A program made the position numbers and the translations under genes. The notes below the pieces were generated by a model. It did not search any database, had not been told where the DNA came from, and saw only the letters and a program-made list of their open reading frames with translations. This document shows, in pieces, positions 6,312 through 9,096 of a stretch of DNA of 9,096 bases. The stretch lies in the NCBI GenBank assembly GCA_026395615.1, contig JAPLYH010000042.1:1-9096 (forward strand), given 5' to 3'. Every line of letters begins with the position of its first letter. Position 1 is the first letter of the stretch. This stretch comes from Candidatus Parcubacteria bacterium (GTDB lineage: Bacteria; Patescibacteriota; Minisyncoccia; Minisyncoccales; PEYH01).

Positions 6312-7390
6312 AAAATTTTGATTGGATTCTTATTTTCGCTGTAATTCTGCTTACAGGAATTGGTCTTTTATCTTTGTATAGTTCTTCTCTGGGCACGATA
6401 GGGAATTTCACCAATTTCAACAAACAACTCATTTTCTTGGGCATAGGACTGGTGCTTATGGTTATTTTTTCTTTCATAGATTATCGAGAGATAAAAGATA
6501 ACTCTTATCTTATTCTTATTCTCTATATTTTAGGTATAGGAGCTCTAATCGGCCTGTTGATTGTAAATAATCCAATAAGAGGGATTAGAAGTTGGTACAA
6601 AATAGGGCCAATAGCCATAGCGCCAATAGAATTTTTAAAAGTAGTTATTATTGCTCTTTTAGCAAAGTATTTTTCCGCTCGCCATGTAGAAATGTATAAA
6701 TTTCGCCATATTCTTTTATCAGGCGTTTATATTATTATTCCAGTGTTTTTGATATTTATTCAACCAGATATTGGTTCAGTATTGGTTTTGCTCCTTTTAT
6801 GGATAGGCGTTTTAACAGTTTCTGGAATTCGTTTGCGCCATTTTTTTATTTTGTTTCTTTGTGGCATTATTTTATCTTTATTCGCATGGGGTTTTCTTTT
6901 AAAAGATTATCAAAAACAGAGAATTATAAGTTTTGCTGTTCCCGAGTATGAACCATTGCAGGCAGGCTGGAATCAAAGACAAACAAAAATAGCCATTGGA
7001 AATGGTGGCTTGTTTGGAGCAGGTGTTGGGAAAGGACCACAAACCCAACAAGGGTTTTTGCCAGAACCACAAACAGATTTCGTTTTCTCGGCAATAGCTG
7101 AAGAATTCGGATTTACAGCAATAATAGTAATTATACTTTTGTTTTTTGTATTTTTCTGGCGGGTAACGAATATAGCATTACATGCTGGCAATAATTTTTC
7201 GCGCCTTTTCGCTTTAGGGGTGGGGTTTGTGGTTATATCTCAATTTTTTATCAATACAGGAAGTAATATTGGTTATTTGCCCGTAATTGGTGTTCCTTTG
7301 CCTTTTGTAAGCTACGGAGGCTCATTCTTAATAGCTATGTTTATTGCTTTGGGAATATTACAAAGCATAAAAATCAATTCAACCCAATGA
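6293..7390 (+). CDS. rodA: SEDS peptidoglycan glycosyltransferase RodA
   Basis: An integral membrane polymerase that extends glycan strands from lipid II together with a class B penicillin-binding protein during cell elongation. It has 365 residues and about ten membrane segments. SEDS signatures are clear: RSWYKIGP (99-106), APIEFLK (110-116), QPDIGS (157-162), YQKQRI (206-211), the extracellular loop GNGGLFGAGVGKG (236-248), and PEPQTDFVF (257-265) with catalytic D262, the same number as in E. coli RodA. It ends with NIGYLPVIGVPLPFVSYGGS (325-344). The YQKQRI and IGVPLPFVSYGGS forms favour RodA over FtsW. It starts 1 nt after the ligA stop with no Shine-Dalgarno site, inside an inverted repeat, so translation is probably coupled. 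No partner PBP or MreB is in the window. A hairpin terminator follows. Confidence 0.92.
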   Translation: MIINHFKNFDWILIFAVILLTGIGLLSLYSSSLGTIGNFTNFNKQLIFLGIGLVLMVIFSFIDYREIKDNSYLILILYILGIGALIGLLIVNNPIRGIRSWYKIGPIAIAPIEFLKVVIIALLAKYFSARHVEMYKFRHILLSGVYIIIPVFLIFIQPDIGSVLVLLLLWIGVLTVSGIRLRHFFILFLCGIILSLFAWGFLLKDYQKQRIISFAVPEYEPLQAGWNQRQTKIAIGNGGLFGAGVGKGPQTQQGFLPEPQTDFVFSAIAEEFGFTAIIVIILLFFVFFWRVTNIALHAGNNFSRLFALGVGFVVISQFFINTGSNIGYLPVIGVPLPFVSYGGSFLIAMFIALGILQSIKINSTQ

Positions 7391-7442
7391 TTATTATTCG
7401 ATTTTAAGAGTTGTTGTATTTGAATTAGTTTTCCACAGAAAG

Positions 7443-7464
7443 AACCCTTGACCAAAGGGTTTTT
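7443..7464 (+). terminator. rho-independent terminator after rodA
   Basis: AACCCTT (7443-7449) pairs perfectly with AAGGGTT (7455-7461) around the loop GACCA, and the right arm runs into a T tract (7460-7464). The A-rich left flank can extend the stem. It is placed about 50 nt after the rodA stop and probably ends the pilD-rodA transcript. Confidence 0.75.
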
Positions 7465-7468
7465 AAAT

Positions 7469-7497
7469 TAGACAATGAAGCAATATATATGTATACG
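7469..7497 (+). promoter_or_regulatory. possible promoter for the surface-protein gene
   Basis: TAGACA (7469-7474, five of six bases matching the -35 consensus) and TATACG (7492-7497, four of six) are spaced by 17 nt and lie between the rodA terminator and the next gene. The match is modest and such hexamers are common in AT-rich DNA. A new promoter is expected here because a terminator precedes it. Confidence 0.3.
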
Positions 7498-7546
7498 ATA
7501 TAGGGAAAAGATACAATATTATATCGGATAACCAATAAAGACTATA

Positions 7547-9096
7547 ATGGAGGGGAACTCAAAAGATAAAAAAGAATATATTTCTCTGTCAAAAGCAGCA
7601 GAAGGGAGTCCTTATTCCCAAGAGTATTTAAGTTTAAGAGCCAGGCAAGGGAAATTGAAAGCTGTAAAATTAGGTAGAAATTGGGCAACAAAGCAGGAAT
7701 GGGTTGATGAGTATTTCGCTGGTATGCAGGATTATAGGCAAGAACTTAATCAGAAGATTGAACATAATATTATAAAACAGATACAGGGTCCGGTTGCGGT
7801 ATCTCTGAAAGCGGCAGAAGAGAGTCAGGCGATTAAAAAACAATCCTTTGAAACAGGAAAAAAAGACAGTCAAAAGATTGTTAAACCGGGATTTGCGTTT
7901 GTTCCAGTTAAACCAAAACAACCAGTATTACGATTAGGTGTTACGGTTTTTTTAGCCCTTTTTGTTTTAATTTCATCTCTTGTTTTTGAGCAAAATGGAA
8001 TTCAAGGAGTAATAAGCGATATTAAAACAACTTTTATAGAAATTGGACAGAAATCAAAATTAGCGCTTGATTCAATAACGAATGATTTAAAAAATGGAGG
8101 AATAGCTGGTGTTGGTTTGGTATTGGATTCATCATTACCATTAGTGGATAATAGTTCAGGTATAGGAAATATTGGAGAAGGAGAATATTATAAAGATACC
8201 CTCTGGCAAGAGACCGCCCACATCTTTTCCTCATATTTCAACTGGCTCGGAGACAAGCTGGGAGGAGTTTTCGTAGCCAAGCCCAAGACTGTTTCCTGGG
8301 GAGAAGATGTCAATCGTATTTCAATAATTGAAGCCAAGATTGATTCCATAAACCAATTTATAGATCAAGGGAATTTTTCATCTGATTCCATTGCTTCCCT
8401 AAGACAAGATGTTGATTATTTGAAACAACATGGAGTAATTACTAAAGAAGTAATCCAGGAAGTTCAACAGATTACCCAAGTATTACCAAAACAGATTATT
8501 GAAAGCCAAACTACTATTGATTTTGCCACTACCCAGGAATTAAAAGATTTAAAAAATCAATTAGCCTTGATTCAAGATTGGGAGTCAGGAATTAGCACTA
8601 AGATTCAATCCTACCCTACAGGCCAGGTTTCTCATTCTTCTGCTCCCGTATACATCGCCAGTCAAGGATTGCAGGTAGGTGGCAATGCCACCTTTGCTTC
8701 CCTTGGAATCTCCGGTTCTGGTTCAGCCACCAACTTCAGTGTTGGAGACAATATGCAGATAGGAACAGAAGAGGGAGATAATTTCCTAGTGTATGCCACT
8801 TCAAATTTTGAATCCCCAGTAACAGCAAAAGATTCTTTGTATGTAGGCCCCAATACAGAACTGACAATTGATTCTTCTGGAAACATAACTACAACAGGAG
8901 ATATTACTACTTCTGGAGATATTACAACTACGGGAATAACTGCCCAAGATTTGGTTTTAACAGGAACCCTGACAGCTGCCACAACTTCATTCAGTACTCT
9001 TTCCGTTTCAGGAACAACCACCTTTAATGGCGTTTCGTATATTTGGCCCTCATCTGATGGGACAAGCACTTATGCCCTGACTACTAATGGAGCGGG
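7547..9096 (+). CDS. HTH-domain membrane-anchored surface protein, partial
   Basis: Open from ATG 7547 to the window edge (516 codons, no stop), so the C-terminus is missing. Residues 11-57 form an excisionase/MerR-like helix-turn-helix (YISLSKAAEGS..YSQEYLSLRARQGKLKAVKLG..W..KQEWVDEY). A lysine-rich linker leads to one membrane helix (130-147), with positive charge before it, implying the N-terminus is inside and the rest outside. Residues about 258-350 are heptad-like and Gln-rich, suggesting a coiled-coil stalk. From about 365 the sequence becomes Gly/Ser/Thr-rich with G-D-I-T-T repeats and then YIWPSSDGTSTYALTTNGAG, resembling phage tail-fibre and adhesin proteins that often end in a self-cleaving S74 chaperone. 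No Shine-Dalgarno site lies upstream; GGAGGGG occurs just after the ATG. The function is unknown; adhesion, perhaps to a host cell, is inference. Confidence 0.85.
   Translation, partial: MEGNSKDKKEYISLSKAAEGSPYSQEYLSLRARQGKLKAVKLGRNWATKQEWVDEYFAGMQDYRQELNQKIEHNIIKQIQGPVAVSLKAAEESQAIKKQSFETGKKDSQKIVKPGFAFVPVKPKQPVLRLGVTVFLALFVLISSLVFEQNGIQGVISDIKTTFIEIGQKSKLALDSITNDLKNGGIAGVGLVLDSSLPLVDNSSGIGNIGEGEYYKDTLWQETAHIFSSYFNWLGDKLGGVFVAKPKTVSWGEDVNRISIIEAKIDSINQFIDQGNFSSDSIASLRQDVDYLKQHGVITKEVIQEVQQITQVLPKQIIESQTTIDFATTQELKDLKNQLALIQDWESGISTKIQSYPTGQVSHSSAPVYIASQGLQVGGNATFASLGISGSGSATNFSVGDNMQIGTEEGDNFLVYATSNFESPVTAKDSLYVGPNTELTIDSSGNITTTGDITTSGDITTTGITAQDLVLTGTLTAATTSFSTLSVSGTTTFNGVSYIWPSSDGTSTYALTTNGA
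8888..8938 (+). repeat. 18-bp tandem repeat in the surface-protein gene
   Basis: Two full units (8888-8905, 8906-8923) and one partial unit (8924-8938) encode T-T-T/S-G-D-I. Units differ at several positions, so this is protein-level repetition under constraint more than recent slippage. It fits a beta-helical or beta-prism fibre shaft. Confidence 0.7.

Larger units (their letters stand above)
7391..7546. other. intergenic region between rodA and the surface-protein gene
   Basis: This 156-nt gap holds the terminator at 7443-7464, one TTTTCCACA word (7429-7437) and a weak candidate promoter (7469-7497). No tRNA-like, riboswitch-like or coding sequence was recognised. TATAAT at 7543-7548 overlaps the start codon and is not usable as a -10 for this gene. 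Confidence 0.6.

Noticed and set aside
226..7390. Alternative genetic code with TGA read as glycine
   Set aside because: TGA ends both pilD (1981-1983) and rodA (7388-7390) exactly where the families normally end, and no reading frame contains an internal TGA.
70..7437. DnaA-box-like words TTATTCACA (70-78) and TTTTCCACA (7429-7437)
   Set aside because: There is one copy at each end of the window, with no clustering, no adjacent dnaA or dnaN and no AT-rich unwinding repeats. Such words are expected by chance in AT-rich DNA.
8662..9069. 135-codon minus-strand frame near the right edge
   Set aside because: It is antisense to the continuous surface-protein frame. Its valine-rich composition comes from the Thr/Gly-rich repeats on the other strand.

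Overview
The window looks like chromosomal DNA of a candidate phyla radiation (Patescibacteria) bacterium, most likely a Parcubacteria-type lineage. This is inferred from gene content and style: AT-rich DNA, several small prepilin-like genes with one prepilin peptidase, tight gene packing, few Shine-Dalgarno sites, and a large surface protein whose N-terminal excisionase-like DNA-binding fold precedes a membrane anchor. TGA ends the prepilin peptidase and rodA at sensible family lengths, so the standard bacterial code fits and the TGA=Gly code of Gracilibacteria/SR1 does not.

Layout, all on the + strand. Positions 1-225 hold a good sigma70-type promoter (87-115) and a leader of about 100 nt. 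Two tandem, paralogous, cysteine-rich type IV pilin genes follow (226-648, 671-1114), ending in a strong hairpin (1139-1169). A compact block comes next: prepilin peptidase pilD (1183-1983), GspH/FimT-like, PilV/GspI-like, PilW/GspJ-like and PilX/GspK-like minor pilin genes (2002-4166), NAD-dependent DNA ligase ligA (4177-6291) and the SEDS glycosyltransferase rodA (6293-7390). Gaps are 1 to 18 nt except for one of 79 nt that carries a repeat element, so this is probably one transcription unit. A terminator lies at 7443-7464. The last gene (7547 to the right edge, no stop reached) encodes an HTH domain, one membrane segment, a coiled-coil-prone stalk and repetitive surface-fibre-like sequence.

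How the genes work together: the pilins and minor pilins would be processed by PilD at the inner membrane and assembled into a type IV pilus or pseudopilus. The assembly ATPases, the PilC-type platform and any secretin are not in this window. LigA (replication and repair) and RodA (cell wall elongation) are housekeeping genes sharing the operon.

The most unusual signal is short repeat DNA inside reading frames. LigA carries a roughly 31-residue in-frame insert built from a 12-bp tandem repeat plus two GC-rich motifs, and the same two motifs occur together, in the opposite order, in the 79-nt gap at 3113-3191. PilD carries two AT-rich repeat-like inserts. The second notable item is the HTH/membrane/surface fusion at the right end, with a change of codon style partway through.
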